Part shown: one piece after another, positions 37,120 to 45,547 of the stretch
Position numbering within the stretch: the first letter of the stretch is position 1
How the letters are laid out: every line of letters begins with the position of its first letter
Assembly: GCA_963772445.1 (NCBI GenBank)
Contig: CAVYXK010000015.1
Span: forward strand, 310,001-374,000
Length of the DNA stretch: 64,000 bases
Source: CAVYXK01 sp963772445
Lineage (GTDB): Bacteria > Pseudomonadota > Alphaproteobacteria > Acetobacterales > Acetobacteraceae
Direction of reading: 5' to 3'
Position numbers and translations under genes: made by a program
Notes under the pieces: model-generated
The model's database searches: none
Seen by the model: only the letters and a program-made list of their open reading frames with translations
Told to the model about the DNA's origin: nothing

Positions 37120-37455
37120 CGCTCGGGGCCGGGTGTCACTTTGAGAATTATCTGGTCGGATTTTTTGAGCGGTAATTGATCGCCTGGGGCTGGTCCGGGC
37201 GGTGGTGTCGGCGTCAGACTGGGGCGCCTAGGAAGTACGTCGCCCAACGCGCCGGAGCTGCCGCCCAGTCGGATCACCCGCCCAGTCCGCTGGCAGGAGG
37301 GTCACACAGCCAGTCACGCAATCAAAGTCAGCCGAACCCCAATTCGCCGTGATTATGTGATGGGTGTCGCTGGGCGGAGGGCCGAGACGGTGTTGATCGC
37401 GGCGGCCGGATCGGGATGAAAATCAAGCCGCCTGCCCGCCCCAATCGAGATGCGG
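37120..37455. other. intergenic, no gene recognised
   Basis: 336 bases between two convergent genes. TGGTCGGATTTTTTGAGCGG at 37153 contains a T6 run but no clear stem. No coding similarity found. Confidence 0.35.
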
Positions 37456-38045
37456 TCACGTCCGCTGAAGGACGAGGAAGTCGACTGGTTCGATGACAGG
37501 CTGATCGGACGTTTGTGCTCCAGCATAGTCCCGAAGCACTGCCAGCCCCTCTTCGAATTCTTGGTCGGTCAGCCGCGCCAGTATCGAGTCGGCGCGGGGC
37601 TCGATCTTTTTGGCGTAGGCGAGCCAATTCGCGGCCACCTCGCTCATGACCACTTCGTGGTGGATCAGTTGAACCCCCCGGCCGAGAACACGTCTTCGAT
37701 GTACGCTAGACCCCGAAGGTGCGCGGCAAGGAGCGACGATGTTCGCGGGAAAAAAGGGACGTATGGATATGCGTTGATCCGATCCGTGACGGCAGCGCGG
37801 AGGCAAACGACGCCCTCCGCGCGCAGGACCCGATGACACTCCTCGACAGCCTTGTGAGGGGTTTCGAAGTGATGGAAGACCATGGAGATGAAGACCATGT
37901 CCACGCTGGCGTCGGTCAAAGGCAGTGCCTCGCCCCAATCCCCGGATGAAGCGGACGCCGGCCGCTTTTTTCTTCCGCGCTTCCACGAGCATTTTTTCGG
38001 AAGGATCGCCGTCGGCATCATCGTTTGGTCGTAGTCCATCGCGAG
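37456..38045 (-). pseudogene. class I SAM methyltransferase, degenerate
   Basis: Pieces of one methyltransferase are spread over two frames. 38039 onward gives MDYDQTMMPTAILPKK, the next frame gives MLVEARKKKAAGVRFIRG, then back to WGEALPLTDASVDMVFISMV, FHHFETPHKAVEECHRVLRA and RINAYPYVPFFP. The last part is LIHHEVVMSEVAANWLAYAK and LTDQEFEEGLAVLRDYA, in the second frame. The order matches a Methyltransf_11 protein. At least three frameshifts and a missing N-terminal SAM-binding glycine motif show a true pseudogene rather than one sequencing error. Confidence 0.8.
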
Positions 38046-38497
38046 GTGCCCCCTTCGCTGGGAATTACCCAGATAGGTTCGACAGGCACGATCTCAGCCC
38101 GCAAGGAAGTGGGCAACCCCGGCAAGACAGGCAGCTAGAATAGAATGCCCTTTCATGCTCCCGCCAGGAAGCAGCGTGATAGGTGTCCTGTGGGCATACC
38201 GTGGGGCAAGCTCCCAGACGCGCTGACGCCGCGACAACGACTGGCCTATCTAATCCTCAAAGTGACGCATCTCCCTTCGCTGCAAGCCACGGACACCTCT
38301 GGCCGCTGGTACACTACGAGTAATAGTGTAGCAGGCCAACCGGCGTAGGCCGGCGCCGACGGGTTTCGCTGGGGGTATTTCCGCCGCCGGCGTGATACAG
38401 TTCTCGCGAAATCACGCCCAAAACACCCCTATGGCCAGCCGCTCAGACTTTCCCGCCGCGCAGCCCGCGTCGACAGAAGCTGATCGTTCTCGGGCCC
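38046..38497. other. intergenic, no gene recognised
   Basis: 452 bases. CAACCGGCGTAGGCCGGCGCC near 38337 is a small GC-rich palindrome, which may end a transcript. Short frames are not convincing. Confidence 0.35.
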
Positions 38498-38872
38498 CTA
38501 CCTGCTGCTATGAGTGGCGGTCTTGTTCGTGATCTTCCAAACTCCATTGATCCTAAGCAGATTGTGGAAGTCGATCCATCCACTGGAATTGTCTGAGGCA
38601 TAGTCAAAGCTGAGTTGGACCGAGGCGGCATCTCCCACTTGAGTTACCGAAATGAAGCGACCCACGATACCCGAACTAGGCGGCGAAGCCCATCGCTCAA
38701 AGCTTTTGGAAATTAGATCCTTATAAAGGGACCCGTCGGCGTCAATATAGTACATCCATGCATCTTCGTCAAAAGCCTCCTTGAACTTGTTGATATCATT
38801 GTCGTTGAACGCATCAATATAGAGCTGCACAACTCGGACGATCTCGTCGTAATCATCTGTCCTCACAGTCAT
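38498..38872 (-). CDS. putative lumazine-binding/NTF2-like protein
   Basis: 124 residues from ATG 38872, with GGAGG five bases upstream. YDEIVRVVQLYIDAFNDNDI, FKEAFDEDAWMYYIDADGSL, VTQVGDAASVQLSFDYASDN and FHNLLRINGVWKITNKTATH fit the PF12893 lumazine-binding/NTF2-like fold. Base composition is clearly lower in GC than the neighbours (AATATAGTAC, GATATCATTG), suggesting recent acquisition. Function unknown; similar proteins bind small ligands. Isolated gene with its own ribosome site. Confidence 0.82.
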   Translation of the reverse strand: MTVRTDDYDEIVRVVQLYIDAFNDNDINKFKEAFDEDAWMYYIDADGSLYKDLISKSFERWASPPSSGIVGRFISVTQVGDAASVQLSFDYASDNSSGWIDFHNLLRINGVWKITNKTATHSSR

Positions 38873-39236
38873 GGTGACCTCCCTCGTGTATTTCGGTTTG
38901 ACGCCCATCCGATCGGGCACGCTAACAGTCCGCCGAGGCGTCGCTCAACAGTGTTGCCGCTCTGACGACGCCGACCGGAAACCAGGGTTGCCTCTTCCAG
39001 GTATACGCCGGAAGACGTTCCCGGTGAGGCATTTTCTGCGCCTCATTCGGGTCGCTTTTCGGGGCCTGAGACGGATCGGGAGCGAGGTCTAGGGGCCAGC
39101 GAGACAGATTCGCCCCCTGCCCACTCTCAACCCCGCCAAAGTCCCTCTCTCGACGCATGCCTGAGCGCCTGCAATATTACCAAGGCTTGGCGCGCGACGC
39201 CCGACAGTGAAAACCCTGAAGCGGTCGAGGTAAATC
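38873..39236. other. intergenic between divergent genes
   Basis: 364 bases between the NTF2-like gene (minus) and the MFS gene (plus), so promoters for both lie here. No further feature was recognised. Confidence 0.35.
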
Positions 39237-40544
39237 ATGGAACTACCGCCCCCAACGCCCCGCCTGCGCGTCATTCAGCGTAGCGCCCTCGCCCTGCTCG
39301 TCTTTGCGGGCGTGGTGAACTACATTGACCGCGGAACGCTCTCCATCGCCAACCCGCTGATTCGGAAGGAACTCGGCTTGTCGCTGGGCGACATGGGCCT
39401 GCTGCTCTCCGCCTTTCTCTGGGCTTACGCCTTCTCTCAGCTTCCGGCCGGGGGCTTGGTCGATCGGCTCGGTCCGCGCCGCCTAATGGCAGCGGGCATG
39501 GCGCTGTGGTCGCTCGCGCAGGCGGCGGGCGGGCTAGCGCAGGGCTTCACCAGCTTGTTCGTCGCGCGCTTTGCGCTCGGCATCGGTGAGTCACCAATGT
39601 ATCCCACCTGTGGGCGCGTGGTGCGCGACTGGTTCGCGGTGCGCCACCGTGGGCGCGCCACCGGCATCTTTAATTGTTCCTCCACGCTCGGCACAGCGAT
39701 CTCGGCCCCACTCGCCACCGTGCTGATGCTCGGCCTCGGCTGGCGCGCCATGTTTATCGTGCTTGGTCTCGCCGGTCTTGTTGTTACTGTCGCGTGGTTT
39801 GCGATCTACCGCAACGTCGGAGAGCGCGAACTTTCCCCTGCTGAACATGCCTACCGCGAAGTCGAAGACGCAACGGGCGTGGCCCGCAAAGTCACGTTCG
39901 GGGAATGGCGGCTACTGTTCGCGTCCCGCACGACATGGGGCATGATCATGGGCTTCTTCGGCACCGTCTATCTCACGTGGATCTACACAGCTTGGCTGCC
40001 GAACTATCTTGAGATGCAGCGTCATATGAGCATCCGGAACTCGGGGTTCGCTGCTGCGGTTCCCTACCTGGCAGGTGTAATCGGTGCGCTGTGGGGCGGC
40101 TGGCTGGTCGATTGGCTGATGCGGCGCGGTGTCTCAGCGGTGAACAGCCGCAAATACCCGATGACCGCCTCGCTGCTGGGGATGGCGGTCTGCACCGTCA
40201 TCGCCGCCTACGTGCCGAGCAACGCCGCCGCTATCGGGTTCATCTCGGTTGCTTTGTTCCTGGGTTACGTTTCGAGCTCTACTGCCTGGGCGATGGCGTC
40301 GATTGCGGCTCCCGCCAACTACACCGGCTCTTTAGGCGCGATCCAGAACTTCGGCGGCTACATAGGCGGCGCGTTGGCCCCCACGGTCACCGGCTTCATT
40401 GTGCAGGGGACAGGCAGCTTCGTGCCGGCGCTGCTTGTGGGGGCCGCGGTCGGCGTGATCGGCGCGATCGGCTACTCAGCAGTGATCCAGCGCCCGATTA
40501 CGGCGGCCGATTTGGGCGAGGTGCCCGCTGCGCTCGTGCACTGA
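39237..40544 (+). CDS. MFS transporter, anion:cation symporter (ACS) type
   Basis: 435 residues, GAGG seven bases before ATG 39237. Twelve membrane segments can be traced. TM1 contains VVNYIDRGTLSIANPLIRKE, the ACS-family signature (NYxDRxxLS). The loop 2-3 motif is GGLVDRLGPRRLMAAGMALW, and GIGESPMYPTCGRVVRDWFA matches ACS TM4. C-terminal helices follow WGMIMGFFGTVYLTWIYTAW. Family members import hexuronates, glucarate, phthalates or similar organic anions with H+ or Na+. The convergent HpcH/HpaI aldolase at 40637 suggests uptake and cleavage of a sugar acid or hydroxy-keto acid. Confidence 0.92.
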   Translation: MELPPPTPRLRVIQRSALALLVFAGVVNYIDRGTLSIANPLIRKELGLSLGDMGLLLSAFLWAYAFSQLPAGGLVDRLGPRRLMAAGMALWSLAQAAGGLAQGFTSLFVARFALGIGESPMYPTCGRVVRDWFAVRHRGRATGIFNCSSTLGTAISAPLATVLMLGLGWRAMFIVLGLAGLVVTVAWFAIYRNVGERELSPAEHAYREVEDATGVARKVTFGEWRLLFASRTTWGMIMGFFGTVYLTWIYTAWLPNYLEMQRHMSIRNSGFAAAVPYLAGVIGALWGGWLVDWLMRRGVSAVNSRKYPMTASLLGMAVCTVIAAYVPSNAAAIGFISVALFLGYVSSSTAWAMASIAAPANYTGSLGAIQNFGGYIGGALAPTVTGFIVQGTGSFVPALLVGAAVGVIGAIGYSAVIQRPITAADLGEVPAALVH

Positions 40545-40636
40545 TGGCGACTGCGCCGCTGTGATGGGAAGCGAGCAGGCTACGCAATCTGCATCTGACG
40601 GCCCGCAATCTGTGAACCATCAAGGTCCCGTTCAGT

Positions 40637-41451
40637 TTACGGAGTGACGGCTGCGGCTCGTGCTGCGCGGAACTTCGTGTACTCCTGAACAGCCTGCTGT
40701 GCCGCGTCGCGCAGCAGCGCGACATCGTGCGGACCCACTACCATGCGGTAGCCGCGATCGAAAAGCTGCTGCCATGATGCCCCCGCACTCGGCACGGTGC
40801 CCATCGGCTTGCCCGATTTCAGAATGACCTCCTCTACCTGCTCGACCAGACGGCGGACCTCCGGATGGTCAAGCTGCTCAAGCCGACCGATCGAGCCCGC
40901 CAGGTCATTGACGCCAACGAACACGACATCGACACCCTCCACCGCGCAAATCTCGGCGGCGTGGTCCACGGCCGTGGCCGACTCAATCTGCAGAACGATC
41001 AGCAGATTTTCGTTTGCCTTGGCGAGGTAACCCGGCTCAAGCCCGTACGTCGAGGCACGGATTACAGTGGCGGCGTAGCCGCGGGTGCCTTGCGGTGGAT
41101 AGCGGCAGGATCGCACGGCGGCGGTCGCTTCAGTCGCAGTCTCCACTGAGGGGATCATCACCGCCTCGGCCCCCGCATCCAGGATGCGCTTCAACCAGAC
41201 CGGATCGTTCCATGGCGCGCGGACAATGCAAGGGGTGCCAGAGGACTCAGCGGCGCGCAACGCCGCTGCGGCGTCTCCGATCGAAGCGAGGCCGTGTTCC
41301 TGATCGACCACCAGGAAGTCGAAGCCGATATGCCCAAGGATTTCCGCGTTGGTCGGCGATCCACTTCCGACCCAGGCGCCTTAAACGGCGTCCCCGGCAG
41401 CGAGTTCGGGCCTTCAAGGCATTCGGCGGAACATAGCCGTAGCCTCCCCAA
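40637..41451 (-). pseudogene. HpcH/HpaI-family 2-keto-3-deoxy acid aldolase, frameshifted N-terminus
   Basis: The main frame (41311-40637) shows DQEHGLASIGDAAAALRAAE, IVRAPWNDPVWLKRILDAGA, VMIPSVETATEATAAVRSCR, YPPQGTRGYAATVIRASTYG and LQIESATAVDHAAEICAVEG, with DVVFVGVNDLAGSIG near the end: a class II pyruvate-dependent aldolase. The true N-terminus is in another frame: ECLEGPNSLPGTPFKA, then (shift) WVGSGSPTNAEILGHIGFDF joining LVVDQEHG. One base is missing near 41376. Such enzymes cleave 4-hydroxy-2-ketoacids to pyruvate and an aldehyde. Partner of the adjacent MFS transporter by context. Confidence 0.82.
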
Positions 41452-41461
41452 AGCTGATACA

Positions 41462-41806
41462 ATATAAACCAGTGGCGAAAGGAGTCAAAGCGTCAAAGCC
41501 TACCCCGCACCGGACACGCTCTCGCGGCGCGCGGTGCCCAGTTCATGACGGCCGAAGAGCTCGCTGCGATGCTCGGCAGGAGGCCAACCGGTGGGGGGGC
41601 GAAGTTCGCACATTCGCGCGACATTTTCTCAGCGGGAAGAAAGGAAGATTCACCACAGAGGCGTAGGGAGCGCAGAGCAAGACGGTAGCGTCCGTGCTTT
41701 AGCGGCGGACCGATCACCCGCGTTGCGATGCATATAAAGCTCTGCGGTCTCTGCGCCTCTGCGGTGAAACTTACTTCCTTTTCTTTACGTCCGCAGCCCG
41801 TACCCG
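41462..41806. other. intergenic region carrying an inverted repeat
   Basis: 345 bases between the aldolase and the rho stop. A short frame GAQFMTAEELAAMLGRRPTG (about 41525-41595) looks like a gene fragment that I cannot name. The main structure is the inverted repeat at 41649-41768. Confidence 0.4.
41649..41768. repeat. CACAGAGGCGCAGAG-type inverted repeat pair
   Basis: Arms of 30 bases, 41650-41679 (TTCACCACAGAGGCGTAGGG...) and 41739-41768 (reverse complement TTCACCGCAGAGGCGCAGAG...), match at 26 of 30 positions and enclose about 60 bases. Similar CACAGAGGCGCAGAG repeats are common in unrelated bacterial genomes. Confidence 0.75.
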
Positions 41807-43081
41807 TCAGGTATTCATCGCGTCGAAAAAGTCGTTGTTGGTCTTGCTGTACTTCAGCTTGTCCAGCAGGAACTCCATCGCGTCCACCGTGCCCATCGGG
41901 TTCAGGATGCGGCGCAACACCCACATCTTCGACAGCGTTCCCTTCTCGACCAGCAGCTCTTCCTTGCGCGTCCCCGACTTGGTGATGTCGATTGCCGGGA
42001 AGGTGCGCTTGTCGGACAGCTTGCGGTCCAGGATGATCTCCGAATTACCAGTGCCCTTGAACTCCTCGAAGATCACCTCGTCCATCCGGCTGCCGGTATC
42101 GATCAGCGCGGTGGCGATAATGGTCAGCGACCCGCCTTCCTCGATGTTGCGCGCGGCACCGAAGAAGCGCTTCGGCCGCTGCAGCGCGTTGGCATCGACA
42201 CCGCCGGTCAGCACCTTCCCGGACGACGGCACCACGGTGTTATAGGCACGCGCCAGCCGTGTGATGCTGTCGAGCAGGATCACCACGTCGCGTTTGTGCT
42301 CGACCAGGCGCTTGGCTTTCTCGAGCACCATCTCGGTGACCTGCACATGGCGGGTGGCCGGCTCGTCGAAGGTGGAGCTGATCACCTCGCCCTTCACCGT
42401 GCGCGCCATGTCGGTGACTTCTTCCGGGCGCTCGTCGATCAGCAGCACGATCAGGAATACTTCCGGATGATTGGCAGAGATCGCGGTGGCGATGTTCTGC
42501 AGCATGACCGTCTTGCCGGTTCGCGGCGGCGAGACGATCAACGCGCGCTGGCCCTTGCCGATCGGGCTGATCAGGTCAATCACCCGCGGGGTGAAGTCCT
42601 TGCCCGGGCCCTTCGCCACCGACTGGAAGTTCTCTACCTCCATCTTCAGCCGCTCGTCCGGATAAAGCGGGGTGAGGTTGTCAAAGTTGATACGGTGGCG
42701 GACCGCTTCGGGCGGCTCGAAATTGATCGTGTTGACCTTGAGCAGCGCGAAATACCGCTCCCCGTCCTTCGGGGCGCGAATCTGGCCCTCGATCAAATCG
42801 CCGGTACGCAGTGCGAAGCGGCGCACCTGGTTTGGGCTTACGTAGATATCGTCGGGACCGGGAAGGTAGTTGGCCTCCGGGCTGCGCAGGAATCCGAACC
42901 CGTCGGGCAGGATTTCCAGCGTGCCTTCGCCACTGATCGCCTGGTCGTTCTCGGCCAGGTTCTTCAGGATCGCGAACATCATGTCCTGCTTGCGCAGCGA
43001 CGACGCGTTCTCGATCTGCAGCGATTCGGCATAGCTCAGCAGGTCGGCGGGGGACTTTGCCTTGAGTTCGGCGAGATGCAT
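41807..43081 (-). CDS. rho: transcription termination factor Rho
   Basis: 424 residues from ATG 43081 (MHLAELKAKSPADLLSYAES). The Rho N-terminal helix bundle, the cold-shock-like RNA-binding domain (LEILPDGFGFLRSPEANYLP, DIYVSPNQVRRFALRTGD) and the RecA-like ATPase are present. Walker A SPPRTGKTVMLQNIA follows GKGQRALIV; the Walker B region is VVILLDSITRLARAYNTVVP. The R-loop and C-terminal EELLVEKGTLSKMWVLRRIL and LLDKLKYSKTNNDFFDAM complete it. Intact, normal length. Member of the origin-proximal hemE-hemH-hemJ-rho block, all on the minus strand. Confidence 0.98.
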   Translation of the reverse strand: MHLAELKAKSPADLLSYAESLQIENASSLRKQDMMFAILKNLAENDQAISGEGTLEILPDGFGFLRSPEANYLPGPDDIYVSPNQVRRFALRTGDLIEGQIRAPKDGERYFALLKVNTINFEPPEAVRHRINFDNLTPLYPDERLKMEVENFQSVAKGPGKDFTPRVIDLISPIGKGQRALIVSPPRTGKTVMLQNIATAISANHPEVFLIVLLIDERPEEVTDMARTVKGEVISSTFDEPATRHVQVTEMVLEKAKRLVEHKRDVVILLDSITRLARAYNTVVPSSGKVLTGGVDANALQRPKRFFGAARNIEEGGSLTIIATALIDTGSRMDEVIFEEFKGTGNSEIILDRKLSDKRTFPAIDITKSGTRKEELLVEKGTLSKMWVLRRILNPMGTVDAMEFLLDKLKYSKTNNDFFDAMNT

Positions 43082-43248
43082 GGGGACGCCTCAGCGTTCT
43101 TCGTTGGGTGGCGACGAAGCAGCAGCAAGCTGAACCCGGTGGGGCGGATCCGCTAATCGGATATGCGCCGGGGACCGCCGGGGCGGTCTGTTCCGTCTGG
43201 TGGTGGATCGGGGCGGCAGCGGTTGATCGCGGCCGGAGGAGAGGACAG

Positions 43249-43280
43249 CAGGCTACGGGAGCCACAGGCTACGGGAGCCA
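43249..43280. repeat. 16-base tandem duplication upstream of rho
   Basis: CAGGCTACGGGAGCCA occurs twice in perfect tandem (43249-43264, 43265-43280) in the 284-base rho upstream region. It could affect rho promoter spacing or leader structure (rho is usually autoregulated). Confidence 0.85.
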
Positions 43281-43365
43281 CCGGACTCCGTCAACCGGGA
43301 AGTGGCCCGCGACGCCCCCAAAGTCAAGGGAAGGGTCGGCACAGGCATCCGATAAAGTGATCAAA

Positions 43366-43818
43366 TCAGAACGGTCGGACGATCACCATGACGACGATCA
43401 AGGCCAGCAGCACGGTCGGGATCTCATTGGCAATCCGATAGAACCGCGCCGGGCGGCGATTGCGGTCGTACAGGAAGTCCTTCCGCCAGAGGGCGTATCC
43501 CCCGTGTAGGCCCGACATGGCCAGGACCGCGGCTAGCTTCACGTGCCACCAGCCGGCTGCCCAGTCGAGCACCCCAGGGGTCAGCACCAGCAGAATCCCG
43601 AAGACCCAGGTAGCGATCATCGCCGGGTTGGTGATTTGCTTCAGCAGACGGCGCTCCATTACCTTGAACCGCTCGCTTGCCGCCGAGCCTGGCCGGGTCT
43701 CGCAATGGTACACGTAGAGTCGCGGCAGGTAGAATATGCCGGCCATCCAGGCGACCATGGCAATGATGTGAAATGCCTTGGTCCACGAATAGATCAGCGT
43801 CAGTACGCCGATCGTCAT
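43366..43818 (-). CDS. hemJ: protoporphyrinogen oxidase HemJ
   Basis: 150 residues from ATG 43818. Four membrane helices: WTKAFHIIAMVAWMAGIFYL, TNPAMIATWVFGILLVLTPG, WHVKLAAVLAMSGLHGGYAL and IPTVLLALIVVMVIVRPF. The helix-1 AFHIIAMVAWMAG and YLPRLYVYH segments and WHVKL are HemJ signatures, with histidines that ligate haem. HemJ oxidises protoporphyrinogen IX in the inner membrane, the step before ferrochelatase (hemH, three genes upstream). The start overlaps the HAD gene stop as ATGA. Confidence 0.93.
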   Translation of the reverse strand: MTIGVLTLIYSWTKAFHIIAMVAWMAGIFYLPRLYVYHCETRPGSAASERFKVMERRLLKQITNPAMIATWVFGILLVLTPGVLDWAAGWWHVKLAAVLAMSGLHGGYALWRKDFLYDRNRRPARFYRIANEIPTVLLALIVVMVIVRPF

Positions 43819-44498
43819 GCCGGCCTTCCCAGGGTGGCACGTAACAACTCCGGCAACTCGAACAAGCTATGGATGAGAGTGGCGCCCGCGGCAGCCAACG
43901 TCGCGCCATCACCGTGTCGGGCAAGGCCGAGGCAGGCCATTCCGGCGGTCACGGCGCCGGTGACACCAGGCACCGAGTCCTCGATCACCAGGCAGTCGCC
44001 CCGCAGCACCCCCTCCGCCGCCGCGGCCGCCAGGAACAAATCCGGCGCTGGCTTACCTCGTGGCACGTCGGTGAAGCTGTGCAACCGGCCTGCGACCGTC
44101 TCGCACAGTCCGTTGCGGCCGAACTTCGCCAGCATCTCCTGATGTGAGGAGTTGGACGCGACGCGCCACGGCAGCCCGAGCGTCGTCACGGCTTCCAGCG
44201 CCTCACGCGCACCGGGGACCATCGGGGCGTCGACCTGCAATGCAGAGACGATCCGGGCCTGCATGGCCGATTGCCAGGTCATCGGGAGTGGCCGGCCCAG
44301 TACCGACCCGATGAGCGCTACCATGGCAGTCAGGTCGAGGCCGAGGAACCGGGCGCAGGCTTCCTCGGGCGTCATCGGCCAGCCGAGGCGGGTCAGTTCC
44401 TCGGCTACCACCTGGTTCACGACCGGCTCGCTATCGATCAGCACACCGTCGCAATCAAAGATGACGAGACGCAACGGGATCGCCCGACCATCAGCCAT
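43815..44498 (-). CDS. HAD-superfamily phosphatase, beta-phosphoglucomutase-like
   Basis: 227 residues from ATG 44498. Motif I LVIFDCDGVLIDSEPVVNQV with the nucleophile and acid/base Asp; motif II WRVASNSSHQEMLAKF; motif III DVPRGKPAPDLFLAAA; motif IV LVIEDSVPGVTGAVTAGM. Cap type I (TRLGWPMTPEEACARFLGLD). Relatives include phosphoglycolate and sugar-phosphate phosphatases and beta-phosphoglucomutase; the SNSS motif II fits the GS1/YieH-like subgroup. Lies between hemH and hemJ with overlaps at both ends (8 bases with the hemH end, 4 with hemJ), so co-translated with the haem genes. Role in the operon is unclear. Confidence 0.9.
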   Translation of the reverse strand: MADGRAIPLRLVIFDCDGVLIDSEPVVNQVVAEELTRLGWPMTPEEACARFLGLDLTAMVALIGSVLGRPLPMTWQSAMQARIVSALQVDAPMVPGAREALEAVTTLGLPWRVASNSSHQEMLAKFGRNGLCETVAGRLHSFTDVPRGKPAPDLFLAAAAAEGVLRGDCLVIEDSVPGVTGAVTAGMACLGLARHGDGATLAAAGATLIHSLFELPELLRATLGRPA

Positions 44499-45547
44499 GG
44501 ACGAGTGGACAGCCACCGAAGCCGGCGGGACAGATTCGGGTGCCGGCATGGCTGAGCAGGCCAGGACCAGCCGCTCGACTCGCTCGAACCAGGCTGGCCA
44601 GCGCGCCGATGAAGCCGGGATCAGCGTTCTGCGCTGGTACCCGCGCGTAGAAGGGTACCCCGAGCCGTTCGGCGAGGTCGCGGTAGTCCATGTCAAGTTC
44701 GACCAGCGTTTCTGAGTGCTCGGAGACAAAAGCGATCGGTACCACAACCAGAGCAGTACCTGTCGCGGGCAGCTCGCTCGATCTCCTGTTCCGTGGTGGG
44801 GTCCAGCCATTTTTGCGGCGTGGCGCGCGACTGATAGCAAATCGCCCAATCGATCCGTTCATCGCCCCAGGCGCGGAGTACCGCTTGGACCGTACGCTCT
44901 ATCTGCCACTGATAGGGATCGCCGGCCTTAACGATCGCCTCCGGCAAACCATGCGCGGAGAACAGGACGCGTGGCGGGTGATTCGGGACACGCTGCCGCA
45001 CTTCTGTCCACACTGCTCGCACCGAGGCTGCCAGTGCTCCGGCAAAAAGCAGCATGTCCGGATAACAACAGATCGTCGTCACCGGCACTGCCAGGCCTAC
45101 CCGCGCGGCAGCCTCTCGCCACACTGTCAGAGAACTACCAGTCGTGGTGGTGGAGAACTGTGGGTAGAGCGGCAGCAGCACAATCTCATTCGGTCTCCAC
45201 GCTTTCACCTCACGCGCCGTCTCCAGGCTGAATGGATGCCAGTAGCGCATGGCAATAAAGCAACGAGCATCCAGCTCGGGCAAAGCTGCTTCCAGGCCCT
45301 CAGCCTGTGCACGAGTCAGTTCTAGCAGCGGTGACCGGCCGCCGAGCTTCGCATAACTTTCAGTCGCGGGAGCCAGCCGTGCGCGAACGAGCGTCCGTGC
45401 CAGAAAAGGACGGATGAAGAACGGGACACGCAAGATGGCCGGATCACTGAACAGGTTCAGCAGAAACGGCCTGATCAACTCCGGCCGATCCGGGCCGCCT
45501 AGATTGAACAGCACGATCGCGACACGCGGCTTCTCGTTATGCGGCAC
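44491..45547 (-). pseudogene. hemH: ferrochelatase, one frameshift
   Basis: ATG 45547 gives RVAIVLFNLGGPDRPELIRP, FLLNLFSDPAILRVPFFIRP, CFIAMRYWHPFSLETAREVK, LLPLYPQFSTTTTGSSLTVW, VLFSAHGLPEAIVKAGDPYQ (active-site His) and WAICYQSRATPQKWLDPTTE. After EIERAARD an extra base at about 44761 shifts the frame. The C-terminus is read in the other frame as GTALVVVPIAFVSEHSETLV, ELDMDYRDLAERLGVPFYAR and ends at 44491. Corrected length is 351 aa, normal. The conserved FVSEHSETLVELD segment is essential, so the enzyme would be inactive if the shift is real. It inserts Fe2+ into protoporphyrin IX. Overlaps hemE by 11 bases. Confidence 0.9.

Noticed and set aside
38046..38150. Possible riboswitch-like stretch (CAGCCCGCAAGGAAGTGGGCAA)
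   Set aside because: Could not match any riboswitch core, and no regulated gene follows in the right orientation.
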